This document shows positions 7,154-16,763 of a stretch of 64,000 nucleotides of DNA, in pieces. Position 1 is the first letter of the stretch; each line of letters begins with the position of its first letter. A program made the position numbers and the translations under genes. Source of the DNA: Streptomyces sp. WMMC500 (GTDB lineage: Bacteria; Actinomycetota; Actinomycetes; Streptomycetales; Streptomycetaceae); assembly GCF_027497195.1 (NCBI RefSeq), contig NZ_CP114905.1:868001-932000 (forward strand), written 5' to 3'. Below the pieces are notes generated by a model. That model saw only the letters and a list, made by a program, of their open reading frames with translations. It did no database searches and was not told the origin of the DNA.

Positions 7154-7993
7154 CTAGAGGTAGAGGGTGCCGCGTCCTACGGTGACGCCGTTGCCGCCGA
7201 CGTGGACGGAGTCGATCCGGTCGCCGTCGCCCTCCGCGGTGGCGAGCATCAGCGAGGGCCGGCCCATCTCGACGCCCTGGAGTATCTCGACCTGTTCCCC
7301 GTACGCGGCCAGGCCGTGCCGGGCGAGGTGGATGGCGAGCGGGCCGGCCGCCGAGCCGGTGGCCGCGTCCTCGACGACACCGTACGCGGGTGAGAACATC
7401 CGGGCGCGCCACTGCCGGCCCCGGCCGGCGAAGCAGTTGGCGGCCATGTCGGGGAACGCGGACAGCGCGCGGTGGTCCGGCCGGAGCGCGGAGAGCGCGG
7501 GGATGCTGTCCAGGCCGACGAAGACGTGCCGGGGGCCGTTGCGGTAGACCTCGACGGGGGCGACGGACGTGTCGGCGCCGAGGGCGGCGAGGAGTTCGTC
7601 CGCCTGGGCGTAGGGCTCCCACTCGGGATGGGGCTGGCGCATGCTGACCTTGACGGCGCCCTCGTCGTCGGTGAGCCGGACGGGGATGACGCCCATCCCG
7701 GTCTCCAGGCGCAGGTCGTCCTGCTTGCGGATCTCGCCGAGGGCGACGGCGGTGCCGAGCAGCGGATGGCCGGCGAAGGGCAGTTCGTTCACGGGGGTGA
7801 AGATGCGGATGTGTGCGTCGCCGCCCTCGCCCGGGGGCAGGACGAAGGTGGTCTCGGAGAGGTTCATCTCCCGGGCGATGCGCTGCATCAGGTCGGGCGT
7901 CAGTTCCCAGGCGTCCAGGAACACGGCGACGGGGTTGCCGCTCAGCGGCCTGCGGGAGAAGGCGTCCACCAGCATGTAGTCGAGTTCGGGCAT
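7154..7993 (-). CDS. phzF: PhzF, trans-2,3-dihydro-3-hydroxyanthranilate isomerase
   Basis: 279 residues with the two-lobed diaminopimelate-epimerase fold. The N-terminal segment YMLVDAFSRRPLSGNPVAVF, MNLSETTFVLP carrying the catalytic Glu (E47 here, E45 in the Pseudomonas enzyme), FTPVNELPFAGHPLLGTA and DAATGSAAGPLA are signatures. PhzF isomerises DHHA to the aminoketone that dimerises under PhzA/B. It lies between phzE and phzG on the same strand with short gaps. All expected motifs are intact. Confidence 0.95.
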   Translation of the reverse strand: MPELDYMLVDAFSRRPLSGNPVAVFLDAWELTPDLMQRIAREMNLSETTFVLPPGEGGDAHIRIFTPVNELPFAGHPLLGTAVALGEIRKQDDLRLETGMGVIPVRLTDDEGAVKVSMRQPHPEWEPYAQADELLAALGADTSVAPVEVYRNGPRHVFVGLDSIPALSALRPDHRALSAFPDMAANCFAGRGRQWRARMFSPAYGVVEDAATGSAAGPLAIHLARHGLAAYGEQVEILQGVEMGRPSLMLATAEGDGDRIDSVHVGGNGVTVGRGTLYL

Positions 7994-8072
7994 GTGCGGC
8001 ACTCCTGACGGGCGGATACGGGTTCGTCGGTGGCCCGGAGGCCGGGGCTCGCGCGGTGGCGCGTGTCGGGTC

Positions 8073-10052
8073 TCACCGCCCGAGCACACCGAGGAGGGCG
8101 TCGCCGATGAGCCGGGGGCCGTCGACGGTGAGGACCGATTCGGCGTGGAACTGGAAGGACGCGAAGCGGGGGCCGCGCAGCGCGTCGATCTGGCCGGTGG
8201 CCGGGTCGCGGCTGACGCGGACGCGGCCGACGTCGGGTACGTCGAGGTCGTCGGCGGGGCTCACGGCGGCGAACGTGTTGTAGTAGCCGACGTGTTCGCG
8301 GCGGCCGAAGAGGTCGATGGCGCGCTGGACGCCCTGGTTGGGCCGGCTGCGGCGGACGAGGTGCAGGCCGAGGCGGAGGCTGAGCACCTGGTGGCTGAGG
8401 CAGACGGCGAGGAACGGGGAGCGCCGGCGCAGCAGGCCGGCGACGGCGGTGTCCAGCGCGGCGATCTTCGGGTCGGCGGTGGCGCGGGGGTCGCCGGGGC
8501 CCGGGCCCATGATGACGAGGTCGAAGCCGTCGACGGCGTAGGGCTCGTCGAAGCGGCGTACTTCGGCGATGGGGCCGAGGGCTTCGAGCTGCTGGACGAT
8601 CATGGCGGTGAAGGTGTCCTCGGCGTCGACGACGAGGACCTTCAGTCCTTCCAGCGCGGGCACGGCCGGCGGGCGGGCGCCGGCGGCGAGCCAGAAGTCG
8701 GCGATGCCGGTGTTGCGGCCGCGCAGCACCTCGCGGACGGCGGGGTGGTCGGCGAAGCGCGGGGCCGGCGGGGCGGCGGGCGCGGCTTGTACGGACACAG
8801 CCGCTCCGGCGGGGCCCGGCGCGGTGTCGGCGGCGTCGTCGGCGCCGAGGGCGTCGAGCAGCGCGGCGGCCTTGGCGCGGGTCTCCGCCGACTCGCCCTC
8901 CGGGGACGAGTGGCGTACGAGGGTGGCGCCGACGGAGAGCGAGAGCCGCCCGTCGTCGGCGATGTCGGCGGTGCGGATGAGGATGGCGGAGTCGAGGCTG
9001 CGGCTGCCGGTGGGCTCGTCGCTGACGAGCGCGGCGACGCCGCTGTAGTAGCCGCGGCCGTGCGGCTCGTGGCGGGCGATGACGCGGGCGGCGCTCTCCA
9101 CGGGGCTGCCGGTGACGGTCGGCGCGAACAGCGTCTCGCGCAGCATGTCGCGTACGTCGCGGGTGGTGTGCCCCTCGATGAAGTACTCGGTGTGGGCGAG
9201 CCGCGCCATCTCCTTCAGGGCGGGGCCGGTGACCCGGCCGCCGGCGGGGCAGATGCGGGACATCATCTTCAGTTCCTCGTCGAGCACCATGTACAGCTCG
9301 TCGGTCTCCTTGCGGTCGCGCAGGAAGGCGGTGAGGCCGTCGAGGGTGGGGCCGCCGGCGGGGTAGCGGTAGGTGCCGCTGATGGGGTTCATCACGGCGC
9401 GGCCCTCGTGGACGGAGAGGTGCCGTTCGGGGGTGGCGCCGACGAACGTGCGGCCGTCGGCGTGGATGGCGAACGTCCAGTAGGCGCTGGACTCCAGGGC
9501 GATGAGCCGCCGGAAGACGGTCAGCGCGGCGCGGGCGGGGTCGCCGCCGACGTCGGCGAGGAGGGTGCGTTTGATGACGAAGTTGGCGCCTTCGCCGGTG
9601 CCGATCTCGCCGGTCACGACGCGCCGTACGACGTCGGCGTACTCCTCGTCGGAGAGGTCGAAGCGGTGGCCGGAGAGTGCGGCGGGGGTGTCGGGGAGGC
9701 GGGTGAGGGTGTCGGCGAGCGGCACGGCGGCCTGTTCCGTGACGTTCATGGCGATGAGCGGCGCGCCGTCGTCGGGGGCGGCGAAGCCGCGTTCGGTGAG
9801 CTGCCGGTAGGGCACGACGAGGAGCGTGCGGTGGGCGGTGGCGGCCGGCGGGGCGGCGGGGGCGGCGGGCAGCGGGAGCCCGGCGAGGGTGCGGGGGTGG
9901 GAGAGGTCGCCGAGGAGTACGTCGACGGTGCCGGGTGTGCCGCTCTCCGGGCGGTGCAGGAGCGCGTACGCCGGCGGGAGTGGCCCGGTCAGCAGCCGGT
10001 CGAGCAGGGCGGTGCCGGGGGTGTCCCGGCGGGGTCCGGGGGCGGTGGTCAT
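8073..10052 (-). CDS. phzE: PhzE, 2-amino-2-desoxyisochorismate synthase
   Basis: 659 residues with two fused domains. Residues about 100-400 are the chorismate-binding (anthranilate synthase I-like) part: [37 protein letters not shown] helix, and [19 protein letters not shown]. Residues about 460-655 are a class I glutamine amidotransferase with the nucleophile in [10 protein letters not shown] and the His/Glu of FQFHAESVL. It converts chorismate and glutamine to ADIC, the first committed step. Its ATG overlaps the phzD stop as ATGA, so translation is coupled. The upstream extension of the frame is phzD shadow. Confidence 0.95.
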   Translation of the reverse strand: MTTAPGPRRDTPGTALLDRLLTGPLPPAYALLHRPESGTPGTVDVLLGDLSHPRTLAGLPLPAAPAAPPAATAHRTLLVVPYRQLTERGFAAPDDGAPLIAMNVTEQAAVPLADTLTRLPDTPAALSGHRFDLSDEEYADVVRRVVTGEIGTGEGANFVIKRTLLADVGGDPARAALTVFRRLIALESSAYWTFAIHADGRTFVGATPERHLSVHEGRAVMNPISGTYRYPAGGPTLDGLTAFLRDRKETDELYMVLDEELKMMSRICPAGGRVTGPALKEMARLAHTEYFIEGHTTRDVRDMLRETLFAPTVTGSPVESAARVIARHEPHGRGYYSGVAALVSDEPTGSRSLDSAILIRTADIADDGRLSLSVGATLVRHSSPEGESAETRAKAAALLDALGADDAADTAPGPAGAAVSVQAAPAAPPAPRFADHPAVREVLRGRNTGIADFWLAAGARPPAVPALEGLKVLVVDAEDTFTAMIVQQLEALGPIAEVRRFDEPYAVDGFDLVIMGPGPGDPRATADPKIAALDTAVAGLLRRRSPFLAVCLSHQVLSLRLGLHLVRRSRPNQGVQRAIDLFGRREHVGYYNTFAAVSPADDLDVPDVGRVRVSRDPATGQIDALRGPRFASFQFHAESVLTVDGPRLIGDALLGVLGR

Positions 10053-10672
10053 GCGAAGATCTCCGCGCTCGGGAGGACCATGCCGCAGCGGTGGGCCACG
10101 TAGTCGAGGGTCATGCGGTGCTGTTCCGCGGTGAAGTCGGCGACGGCGTCGGCGGCGAGGAACACCTGGATGTCGTGGGTGAAGGCGTCGACGGCGGTGG
10201 CGAGGACGCCGACGTGGGCGTAGACGCCGCACAGGACGAGCTGGTCGCGGCCCTCGGCGCGCAGCCTGTCGAGCAGCCCGGACTTGAAGAAGGCGCTGTA
10301 GCGCCACTTGGTCAGCAGCCAGTCGCCCTCCGCGGGGGCGAGTTCGGGGACGACCTCGCGGTCCTCCGGGGCGGTGCGCATGCCGGGGCCCCAGAAGTCG
10401 ACGAGCAGGCCGCGTTCTTCCGGTGTCATGCCGCCGGGCTGCGCCGAGTAGGCGACGGGGACGCCGAGTTCCGCGGCGTGTTTGCGGAGCAGCGCGGCGT
10501 TGTGGACGAGCTGGGAGCGGACCTGTTCGGGGATGGGGCGCAGGAAGAACCGCTGCATGTCGTGGACGACGAGCGCCGCGCGGGCGGGGTCGGGGGTCCA
10601 CGCCGCCAGGTTGGCCGGCAGGGTCTCTGCCGTCGGCAGCTCGTACGGGTCGATGGCGGGTATGCCGACCAC
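10049..10672 (-). CDS. phzD: PhzD, isochorismatase-family ADIC hydrolase
   Basis: 207 residues. The isochorismatase fold shows the catalytic Asp at D38 ([10 protein letters not shown]) and Lys at K122 ([15 protein letters not shown]), the numbering reported for PhzD. The nucleophilic Cys of cysteine-type relatives is replaced by Gly in [12 protein letters not shown], as expected for PhzD, which hydrolyses the vinyl ether of ADIC to DHHA plus pyruvate. It is co-directional with phzC (75-bp gap) and overlaps phzE by 4 bp. Confidence 0.95.
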   Translation of the reverse strand: MVGIPAIDPYELPTAETLPANLAAWTPDPARAALVVHDMQRFFLRPIPEQVRSQLVHNAALLRKHAAELGVPVAYSAQPGGMTPEERGLLVDFWGPGMRTAPEDREVVPELAPAEGDWLLTKWRYSAFFKSGLLDRLRAEGRDQLVLCGVYAHVGVLATAVDAFTHDIQVFLAADAVADFTAEQHRMTLDYVAHRCGMVLPSAEIFA

Positions 10673-10747
10673 GGTGGGGCTCCTTTCAGGGTGCGGTGGT
10701 GGTGTGCACGGGCCGGCGGGGCCGGGGCCCCGCTGCCCGTGCCGCCG

Positions 10748-11920
10748 TCACCGGGCGCGGTGGGCCCACGCGGCGACGAGCCGGTGGGCCTGGCCCGGGT
10801 TGAGCCGGGGGTCGCAGAAGCTGGTGCGCCGGCCGGCGGAGCCGATGGCGGCCATGTCGGTGGCGCACTCGGCGACCAGGTCCGGGGTGGTTTCGAGGTG
10901 GAGTCCGCCGTTGGTGCCGCCGGTGGCGTCGAGGACGTCGCAGAAGCCTTCGATCTCGGCGCGCATGGTGTCCATGAGGCGGGTCTTCTGCCCGTCGGGG
11001 CCGGTGATGGTGTTGCCGTGCATGGGGTCGCAGATCCACACGGCCGGGTGTCCTGCGGCCCGGACGGCCCGGACGAGGGCCGGCAGGCGGCTGGTGACGA
11101 AGCCGGCGCCCATGCGGGCGATGAACACCAGGCGGCCGGGGCTGCGCGCGGGGTCGAGGCGGGCGGCGAGTTCGGTGATGTCGGCCGCGGTGGTGCCGGA
11201 GCCGATCTTGCACGCCACGGGGTTGACTATGCCGGCCAGGAGCGCGATGTGGGCGCCGCCGGGCTGGCGGGTGCGCTCGCCCACCCACGGCAGGTGCGCG
11301 GAGGCGAGGTAGGGCTCGTCGGCGGCGGTGTGCCGCAGCATCGGCAGCTCGTAGTCGAGGAGCAGCGCCTCGTGGCTGATCCACACCCGTTCGGCGTCGG
11401 CGCGGCCGGAGTTGACGGCGTCGAGTTCGCGGACGACGGACCGGGCCGCCCGTAAGCAGGTGAGGATGCGCGACGGGTCGGGGCGCCGGGCCCGGGCGTC
11501 GGCCTCGGGGGCGTTGACCATGTGCCCGCGGTAGACAGGCAGGGTGACGTCGCCGATCTGCTCGACGGGTTTGGAGCGGGGCTTGGCGAACTGTCCGGCG
11601 ATGCGGCCGATCCGCAGGACGGGGCGGCCGGTGGCCTCGGCCGCGGTGCCGGCGAGCGCGTCGATGAGCGCGCTCTTGCGCCGTACGTGGTACGGGGTGG
11701 ACTCCGCCGGGTCCTCGGCGCAGTCGCCGGCCTGGATGAGGTGGGCGCGGCCCTCGGCGACGTCGGTGAGGGCGCGCCGCAGCCGCGCCGCGCCGTCGCC
11801 GGTGACGAGCGGCGGCGCGGCGGCGAGGGTCTCGCGAACCCGTCGCACCTGGCCGGCGTCCTCCCACACGGGTTGCTGGAGAGCGGATCTGGCGCGTAGG
11901 TCGTGGACTGAGCTGGGCAC
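10748..11920 (-). CDS. phzC: PhzC, class II (plant-type) DAHP synthase
   Basis: 390 residues. Class II DAHP synthase motifs include LIQAGDCAEDP, RIGRIAGQFAKPRSKP, YRGHMVNAP, WVGERTRQPGGAHI and WICDPMHGNT. The enzyme condenses phosphoenolpyruvate and erythrose-4-P and feeds the shikimate pathway with carbon for phenazines; a dedicated copy probably avoids feedback by aromatic amino acids. GTG 11920 was chosen because AGGGGGAG precedes it at good spacing; a TTG seven codons upstream is the alternative. It is the second gene of the operon. Confidence 0.93.
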   Translation of the reverse strand: MPSSVHDLRARSALQQPVWEDAGQVRRVRETLAAAPPLVTGDGAARLRRALTDVAEGRAHLIQAGDCAEDPAESTPYHVRRKSALIDALAGTAAEATGRPVLRIGRIAGQFAKPRSKPVEQIGDVTLPVYRGHMVNAPEADARARRPDPSRILTCLRAARSVVRELDAVNSGRADAERVWISHEALLLDYELPMLRHTAADEPYLASAHLPWVGERTRQPGGAHIALLAGIVNPVACKIGSGTTAADITELAARLDPARSPGRLVFIARMGAGFVTSRLPALVRAVRAAGHPAVWICDPMHGNTITGPDGQKTRLMDTMRAEIEGFCDVLDATGGTNGGLHLETTPDLVAECATDMAAIGSAGRRTSFCDPRLNPGQAHRLVAAWAHRAR

Positions 11921-11977
11921 GTTCTCCCCCTGCCGGGTCAATTCCTGTCGAAGTACGCGGGCGGTGGGCCGGCAGCG

Positions 11978-12439
11978 TCAGGTCGGGATTCCTTCGCGGC
12001 GTACCGAGGGCACCTCGATGCCCAGGGCGCGGAACTGCTGGCACGGGTTCATGAACTCGCGCTGCTGCTTGATCTTGCCGTCCTCGAAGAGGAAGGAGTG
12101 CAGGAAGTGGTTGCGGTAGTGGCCGGGCTCGTAGCCGGGGAAGAGGATCTTCCCTTCGCCGTCGCACTCCACCCAGAAGCGGTCGGGGTCCTGGGTGTCG
12201 AAGATCTCGATGTTGATCCAGGCCCAGTCGGGGAAGCACTTCAGCGACCAGACGGCGTGCTCGCCGAGGGTGTCGCGGCCGCTGATGACGATGGGCTCGC
12301 CGGTTTCGGTGGTCCACAGGCCGCCGGTGCCGTCCTCGGTGAACAACAGGTGCCGCTCCAGCCGGTCCTTGCCGCGGCAATGCATGTACTTCTCGACGAT
12401 GGCGCGGTTGTGGTCGCGTACCTCTTTTTCACTGGGCAT
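11978..12439 (-). CDS. phzB: PhzB, phenazine ring-forming protein (first copy)
   Basis: 153 residues, NTF2-like fold. PhzA/B proteins bind two molecules of the PhzF aminoketone and promote their double condensation to the tricycle. The acid-base His (H61 in LGEHAVWSLKCFPDW) and Glu (E128 in REFMNPCQQFRALGI) are both present, which marks an active B-type copy; PhzA-type copies typically lose the His. It is the promoter-proximal gene of phzBCDEFG. A second copy lies at 16764-17270. Confidence 0.93.
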   Translation of the reverse strand: MPSEKEVRDHNRAIVEKYMHCRGKDRLERHLLFTEDGTGGLWTTETGEPIVISGRDTLGEHAVWSLKCFPDWAWINIEIFDTQDPDRFWVECDGEGKILFPGYEPGHYRNHFLHSFLFEDGKIKQQREFMNPCQQFRALGIEVPSVRREGIPT

Positions 12440-13054
12440 GGATGTCTCGCTTCCCTTTACTCGGGTGGCGGCCGGGGGGTGGGCGCACGGGCTCCGTCGT
12501 TCCTAAGACGGCCCAACGGCCGCCGGGGACTTGGGTGTCGAAGTCGCGTCGGTCACCGGCCGGTTTCTGGAATTCCCTTGCCGGTGAGCTGAACGGTCCC
12601 GCGCGGCACCGCGGCACCGGAACTTGCTCCTGCACCATATCTGTCCTGAGGACCCTTTCAACACGAGGGAACGGCTTGGCGCGGACGCCTGGCAATGAAT
12701 TGCCATTCTGTTTCGAGCCGCCTGTTCGATACGCCCCGCCGGTGTCGTGGTGGTGAATGCGCGCCCCCTTGAAGAGGGAGTCGAAAAGGCTTGGAGGGTC
12801 GCCACCGGGACCGGCCCGGGGGCCGTGTGCCGGAGCCGCCGCGGCGGGCGCGGCGGGGGCGTACGGAAGGAGCGCGTGCGTACGGGCGGGGCGCACGGGT
12901 TCACTCCGGCTCGCGGGCGGTCTTGCGCTTCGCCGCGTCCTGCCCAAGACTCCCCTACGACGTGTCAGGGGCACGGCAAAAGCCGGGCCGCTGACGGTGT
13001 CTCACGGGCTCGTCACCTCGAGCCCAGGGTTCCCCCAAACCGGAGGAGACATCT
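12440..13054. other. 615-bp divergent intergenic region between phzB and the protease gene
   Basis: It holds the predicted minus-strand phz promoter (12634-12661) and a purine-rich GGAGGAGA ribosome site for the protease on the plus strand. No conserved frame is visible and it is less GC-skewed in codon position than its neighbours. I see no further repeats or RNA genes. Confidence 0.5.
12634..12661 (-). promoter_or_regulatory. Candidate phz operon promoter with a palindrome in its spacer
   Basis: Read on the minus strand: TTGAAA (12661-12656), a 16-bp spacer and TATGGT (12639-12634). The start would be near 12627, leaving a leader of about 190 nt before phzB. Inside the spacer GTCCTGAGGAC (12643-12653) is a perfect 5+1+5 palindrome, where a bound regulator would block or realign the promoter elements. 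No phz-specific regulator gene is adjacent. Confidence 0.5.
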
Positions 13055-13951
13055 GTGAAGATCCCTCGCACCACCCCCACCGGGGCTTTCCGCGGCAGAC
13101 TGCGGCTGATCACCGCGACCGCCGGCCTCGCCGCCGTGGCAGCGCTCGCGCTGCCCGCGGGTGCGAACGCACAGGAAGCCTCGCCCTCGTTCAGCGCCGC
13201 GGAGCTCCGGGCCGTCGACCTCGCGGTCGCCGAAGCGGACGTCGCGGGCACCGCCTGGTATGTCGACCGCGCCAGCGACACCGTCGTGGTCACCATCGAC
13301 AGCACCGTCTCCAAGGCCGAAGTGGCCCGGATCACCGAGGCGGCAGGCGACAACGCCGGAGCCGTCAAGGTCGAGCGCACCAAGGGCAAGTTCACCAAGT
13401 ACATCGCCGGCGGCGAAGCCATCACCACCGGCGGCGCCCGCTGCTCGCTCGGCTTCAACGTCCAGAGCGGCGACGGCACCAAGTACGCCCTGACCGCCGG
13501 CCACTGCACCAACATCGGCTCCTCGTGGAGCATCGGCACCACGACCGGCAGCAGCTTCCCGGTGAACGACTACGGCATCATCCGGCACTCCAACCCCGCA
13601 GCGGCGGACGGCCGGGTGTACCTGTGGAACGGGCAGTACCAGGACATCACCAACGCCGCCAACCCCTCGGTCGGCCAGTCCGTCCAGCGCAGCGGCAGCA
13701 CCACCGGTCTGCACGGCGGGTCCGTCACGGGCCTGAACGCCACCGTCAACTACGGCGGCGGCGACATCGTGTACGAGATGATCCAGACGAACGTCTGCGC
13801 CGAGCCGGGCGACAGCGGCGGTCCGCTCTTCGCCGGCAGCACGGCCCTCGGCCTGACCTCCGGCGGCAGCGGCAACTGCTCCTCCGGCGGCACCACGTTC
13901 TACCAGCCGGTCGTGGAGGCCCTGAACGCCTACGGCGTCAGCGTCTTCTGA
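13055..13951 (+). CDS. Secreted streptogrisin-type serine protease (S1 family)
   Basis: 298 residues in pre-pro form. Residues 1-40 are a signal peptide ([16 protein letters not shown]); about 41-110 form the pro-domain that aids folding; the mature protease starts near IAGGEAITT. The catalytic triad is His in LTAGHC, Asp in VNDYGIIR and Ser in GDSGGPLF. Paired Cys (RCSL/GHC and NVCAE/GNCSS) match SGPA/SGPB of S. griseus. The GTG start follows GGAGGAGA. It lies between the two phenazine blocks, divergent from phzB, and is probably a bystander. Confidence 0.95.
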   Translation: MKIPRTTPTGAFRGRLRLITATAGLAAVAALALPAGANAQEASPSFSAAELRAVDLAVAEADVAGTAWYVDRASDTVVVTIDSTVSKAEVARITEAAGDNAGAVKVERTKGKFTKYIAGGEAITTGGARCSLGFNVQSGDGTKYALTAGHCTNIGSSWSIGTTTGSSFPVNDYGIIRHSNPAAADGRVYLWNGQYQDITNAANPSVGQSVQRSGSTTGLHGGSVTGLNATVNYGGGDIVYEMIQTNVCAEPGDSGGPLFAGSTALGLTSGGSGNCSSGGTTFYQPVVEALNAYGVSVF

Positions 13952-13985
13952 TCCCGGCGCAGTTCCTCACGCACCACGGCACGTC

Positions 13986-14014
13986 GCCCCGGCCGGCCCC
14001 GCGCCGGCCGGGGC
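13986..14014. terminator. Bidirectional hairpin between protease and tetR genes
   Basis: GCCCCGGCCGG (13986-13996) and CCGGCCGGGGC (14004-14014) form perfect 11-bp arms with a 7-nt loop between convergent genes. Confidence 0.7.
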
Positions 14015-14095
14015 TCGCGCGTCCCCGGCCTCCCGCACGCGGCCGGTGCGCCCGGTCCGTACCCGAAGGGCACGGCGGGCCTCCGGTGCCGCCCG

Positions 14096-14842
14096 CTACT
14101 CGCGGCTCGCGATGAGCACCGCGACACCGTCGAGCAGCCGCTGCAGCCCGAACTCGAACTGGTCACCCTGGTACGGCGCGGCGCCCGCGGCGACGGCCCG
14201 GCGCAGCGCCGGGTAGCGCCCGACGTCGACCAGCCCGGCGACGCTCTCGTCGCGGATGCGCACCCGCTCGCCGGCCGGCAGGCCCGCCGGGGCCTCGGCG
14301 GCCTCCGGCAGGTGGAGCCGGCCCAGGCCCCGCACGTACGCGTCGACGGACTCGACCACGGCCAGTTTCTCGGACTCGCTCAGCCCCGTGCCGTCGAAGA
14401 CGAGCAGCATCGAGTCCAGCCAGCGCAGCATGTTCGGGCCCGGCGCCTGCACGGTGGAGCCCAGCCGGCCCAGCCACGGGCGGCGGCGCAGTTCCTCCCA
14501 GTCCTCGCGGGCGGTCGCCTCCAGCTTCTGCCGCCAGTCGCCGGGCCGTTCGTGCGGGAGCACGTCGGCGGCGACCCAGGCGTCCAGCATCAGCGCCTCC
14601 AGTTCGGCGCGCCCTGGCAGATAGGTGTAGAGGGAGGCCGTGCCGATGCCCAGGCGGCCGGCCAGGGCCCGCATGGACAGCGCGTCGAGCCCCTGCTCCT
14701 CCACGAGTTCCACGGCCGCGGCGACGATGCGGTCCAGCGTCAGCCCGCGCACCGGGCCGCGGGCCCGGTCCGGCTCGCCCGCCCACAGCAGCCGCAGCGC
14801 CCGGCGCTGGGCCTCCTCGGCCGCGCTGCTTTCGTCGCTCAC
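14096..14842 (-). CDS. TetR-family regulator, probable repressor of the adjacent MFS exporter
   Basis: 248 residues. The helix-turn-helix is at about 35-80: RIVAAAVELVEEQGLDALSMRALAGRLGIGTASLYTYLP. The C-terminal half resembles TetR_C ligand domains with an LL..LDSMLLVFDGTGLSE segment. It is divergent from an MFS exporter, and the 74-bp gap holds a perfect 17-bp inverted repeat (14886-14902), a textbook TetR operator position. The ligand may be the phenazine product, since the pair sits within the split cluster; this is inference. GTG 14842 was chosen after GGGGAC. Confidence 0.9.
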   Translation of the reverse strand: MSDESSAAEEAQRRALRLLWAGEPDRARGPVRGLTLDRIVAAAVELVEEQGLDALSMRALAGRLGIGTASLYTYLPGRAELEALMLDAWVAADVLPHERPGDWRQKLEATAREDWEELRRRPWLGRLGSTVQAPGPNMLRWLDSMLLVFDGTGLSESEKLAVVESVDAYVRGLGRLHLPEAAEAPAGLPAGERVRIRDESVAGLVDVGRYPALRRAVAAGAAPYQGDQFEFGLQRLLDGVAVLIASRE

Positions 14843-14885
14843 GAAGTCCCCGATCGGTCGCGGGGAGTGTATCGTTCGCCCGTGG

Positions 14886-14902
14886 TCCGAACACCGTTCG
14901 GA
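14886..14902. promoter_or_regulatory. Perfect inverted repeat, predicted TetR operator
   Basis: TCCGAAC-ACC-GTTCGGA has perfect 7-bp arms with a 3-bp centre. It lies in the 74-bp gap between the divergent tetR and MFS genes, 15 bp before the MFS start codon, so it would overlap both promoters. Confidence 0.7.
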
Positions 14903-14916
14903 GTAAGGGGGGACAG

Positions 14917-16281
14917 GTGGCCGGTGCAGAGTCCGCCCATGGCACGGGCGCCCCGGGCGCGGGCCCGGCGCGGGCGCGGGAGGCGCGCGCGCTGCTGGCG
15001 GCGACGCTGGTGGGCGGCCCGTACGAGCTGATCGACTTCGTCCTCCCGCTCTGGGCGGGCGCGGAGATCGGGCTGGGAGCCGCCGGGGTCGGCGCGCTGC
15101 TCGCCGTGGAGCTGGTCTTCTCGGTGCTCGTACGGCCGGTCGCGGGCGTGCTCGCGGACCGGTACGAGCGCACCGTCGTCGCCGCCGCGGGCGCCGCGCT
15201 CTACGCCGTCTCCGCCGCCGGGTACGCGCTGGCCGGCGGCGCGCCCGCCGCCTGGGCCGCGGCGGCGGCGGGCGGCGTGGGCGGCGCGCTGCTGTGGGTG
15301 GCGGTGCGGGCGCTGGCCGGCGAGCGGCTGGCGGAGGACTCCTCGGTCTACCCGCGGCTGTTCGCCGCGCAGGAGACGGGTTCCTGGGTGGCGTTCGTCG
15401 CCGGCATGACGCTGATCGGGCAGATCGACTACCGCGGGGTGTTCCTGGGGTGCGCGGCGGCCTGTGCGGCGGCGGCGGTGGCGCTGCTGACGGCACCGCG
15501 CGGGCCTGCGCACGGCGGTGCCGGCAGGGACGAGGGGGACGGCGGCGACGGCGGGCACGGCCGGGACGACGGGCACGGCCGGGACGGTGCCGGGAGCGGG
15601 CCGGGCGCGGGGGCCGCGGCTGCCGGGCTGGGCTCGGTCGGCCGCCGGCTGCGCCCGATGCTGCTCGCCGTCGCGTTCACCATGACCGCCGAGGCGACCG
15701 TCTCCCTGCTGCTCCTCCTCCACCTCCAGCGGGAGTTCGACCTGGGCGTGGTGGAGGTGGCGTACGTCTTCCTGCCGGGCGCCATCGCCATGAGCGCGGC
15801 TGCCGAGCAGCTGCACGGGCTGGTGGTGCGCTTCGGCCGGCGGCGGGCGCTCACGGCCGCGTCGGTGTCGGGCGCGGGGTTCGCCGCGGGGCTGGCGTGG
15901 GCCCCCCACCCCTCTGTGATCGCGGGGCTGTGGATCCTCAGCGGGCTGTCCTGGGCGGTGGTGCTGCCGGTGCAGCAGGCGGTGATCGTGGAGGCCTCGC
16001 CGGGGCGGACGGGCCGGGCGATGGGGGTGTACGAGTCGGCGAGCCTGCTGGGGTCGCTGGCGGGGGCCCTGGCGGCGGGGGTGCTGTACGAGGGCGCCGA
16101 CTGGACGGTGGCGTGCCTGGCGGCGTCGGCCACGCTGCTGGCGGGCGCGGTGGTCGTGCCCCGGGCGGTACGGAGCCTCGGAGTCGCCGACGTACCGCCC
16201 CCGCCCCCGGAGCCGAAGACGGCGCCGGAGCCGAAGCCGGAGCCGGACGACGACGCGGACCCCGGCCCCCGCTCGCGGTGA
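14917..16281 (+). CDS. MFS exporter
   Basis: 454 residues with about 12 hydrophobic segments and the MFS loop 2-3 pattern (GVLADRYERTVV). A hydrophilic Gly/Asp/His-rich loop at about residues 203-230, built on a 16-bp DNA repeat (15553-15568 and 15571-15586), separates the two six-helix halves, and the C-terminus is a Pro/Glu/Lys-rich tail. It probably expels a drug or metabolite under control of the divergent TetR protein. Its position between the two phz blocks makes phenazine export or self-protection likely but unproven. GTG 14917 follows AAGGGGGGA. Confidence 0.85.
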   Translation: MAGAESAHGTGAPGAGPARAREARALLAATLVGGPYELIDFVLPLWAGAEIGLGAAGVGALLAVELVFSVLVRPVAGVLADRYERTVVAAAGAALYAVSAAGYALAGGAPAAWAAAAAGGVGGALLWVAVRALAGERLAEDSSVYPRLFAAQETGSWVAFVAGMTLIGQIDYRGVFLGCAAACAAAAVALLTAPRGPAHGGAGRDEGDGGDGGHGRDDGHGRDGAGSGPGAGAAAAGLGSVGRRLRPMLLAVAFTMTAEATVSLLLLLHLQREFDLGVVEVAYVFLPGAIAMSAAAEQLHGLVVRFGRRRALTAASVSGAGFAAGLAWAPHPSVIAGLWILSGLSWAVVLPVQQAVIVEASPGRTGRAMGVYESASLLGSLAGALAAGVLYEGADWTVACLAASATLLAGAVVVPRAVRSLGVADVPPPPPEPKTAPEPKPEPDDDADPGPRSR

Positions 16282-16290
16282 CCCCCGCCG

Positions 16291-16647
16291 CTACGCGGTG
16301 CCCCGCGCCGCCGCGGCATCCCGGATCGCACGGGCCGCGGCGGTCGGGACGTAGCCCTCGGGCACGCCCTCGACCAGGATGATGTCACCCTCGATGTGGC
16401 GGGAGCGAAGCGGCGCCAGCTCCCGGTAGGCCGGCGAGTCCCACCAGGCCCGCGCCTCGGCCGCCCCGGGGAAGCCGATCATCACGATGCCCCCGCGCCA
16501 GTCGCCCTCCATCACCTCGTGCGGCGTGGCGTGCACGAGGTAACGGCCGCCGTACGGCTCGAAGGTGCCCGGCAGCCGCTCGATGTAGTCGGCGATGTCC
16601 GGGTGGGGGGCGGCGTCCTGCAGTCGGGCGATCACGTAGGCGGGCAC
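16291..16647 (-). CDS. DUF1330 family protein
   Basis: 118 residues, the length of the DUF1330 ferredoxin-like (dimeric alpha-beta barrel) fold. Typical segments: YVIARLQDAAPHPDIADYIERLPGTFEPYGGRYLVH, GIVMIGFPGAAEARAWWDSPAYRELAPLRSRH and DIILVEGV. Members are small cytoplasmic proteins without a settled function; some relatives act as monooxygenases or cyclases in secondary metabolism. It converges with the MFS gene with a 9-bp gap and is co-directional with the second phz block, 116 bp downstream of phzB2, so it could be its last gene. Confidence 0.85.
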   Translation of the reverse strand: MPAYVIARLQDAAPHPDIADYIERLPGTFEPYGGRYLVHATPHEVMEGDWRGGIVMIGFPGAAEARAWWDSPAYRELAPLRSRHIEGDIILVEGVPEGYVPTAAARAIRDAAAARGTA

Positions 16648-16763
16648 GGCGGTCCTCTCGTTCGGTGCGACGGTCCGTACGCTGCCGAGCCTGGCAGGCG
16701 GACGGACCGGGGTCGATTACCCGGCACGTAGGCGACCCCGGCACGCGGCAGCGAGTGGAACCG

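Noticed and set aside
15553..15586. 16-bp direct repeat
   Set aside because: It only codes the Gly/Asp/His-rich loop of the MFS exporter; no sign of a mobile or regulatory role.
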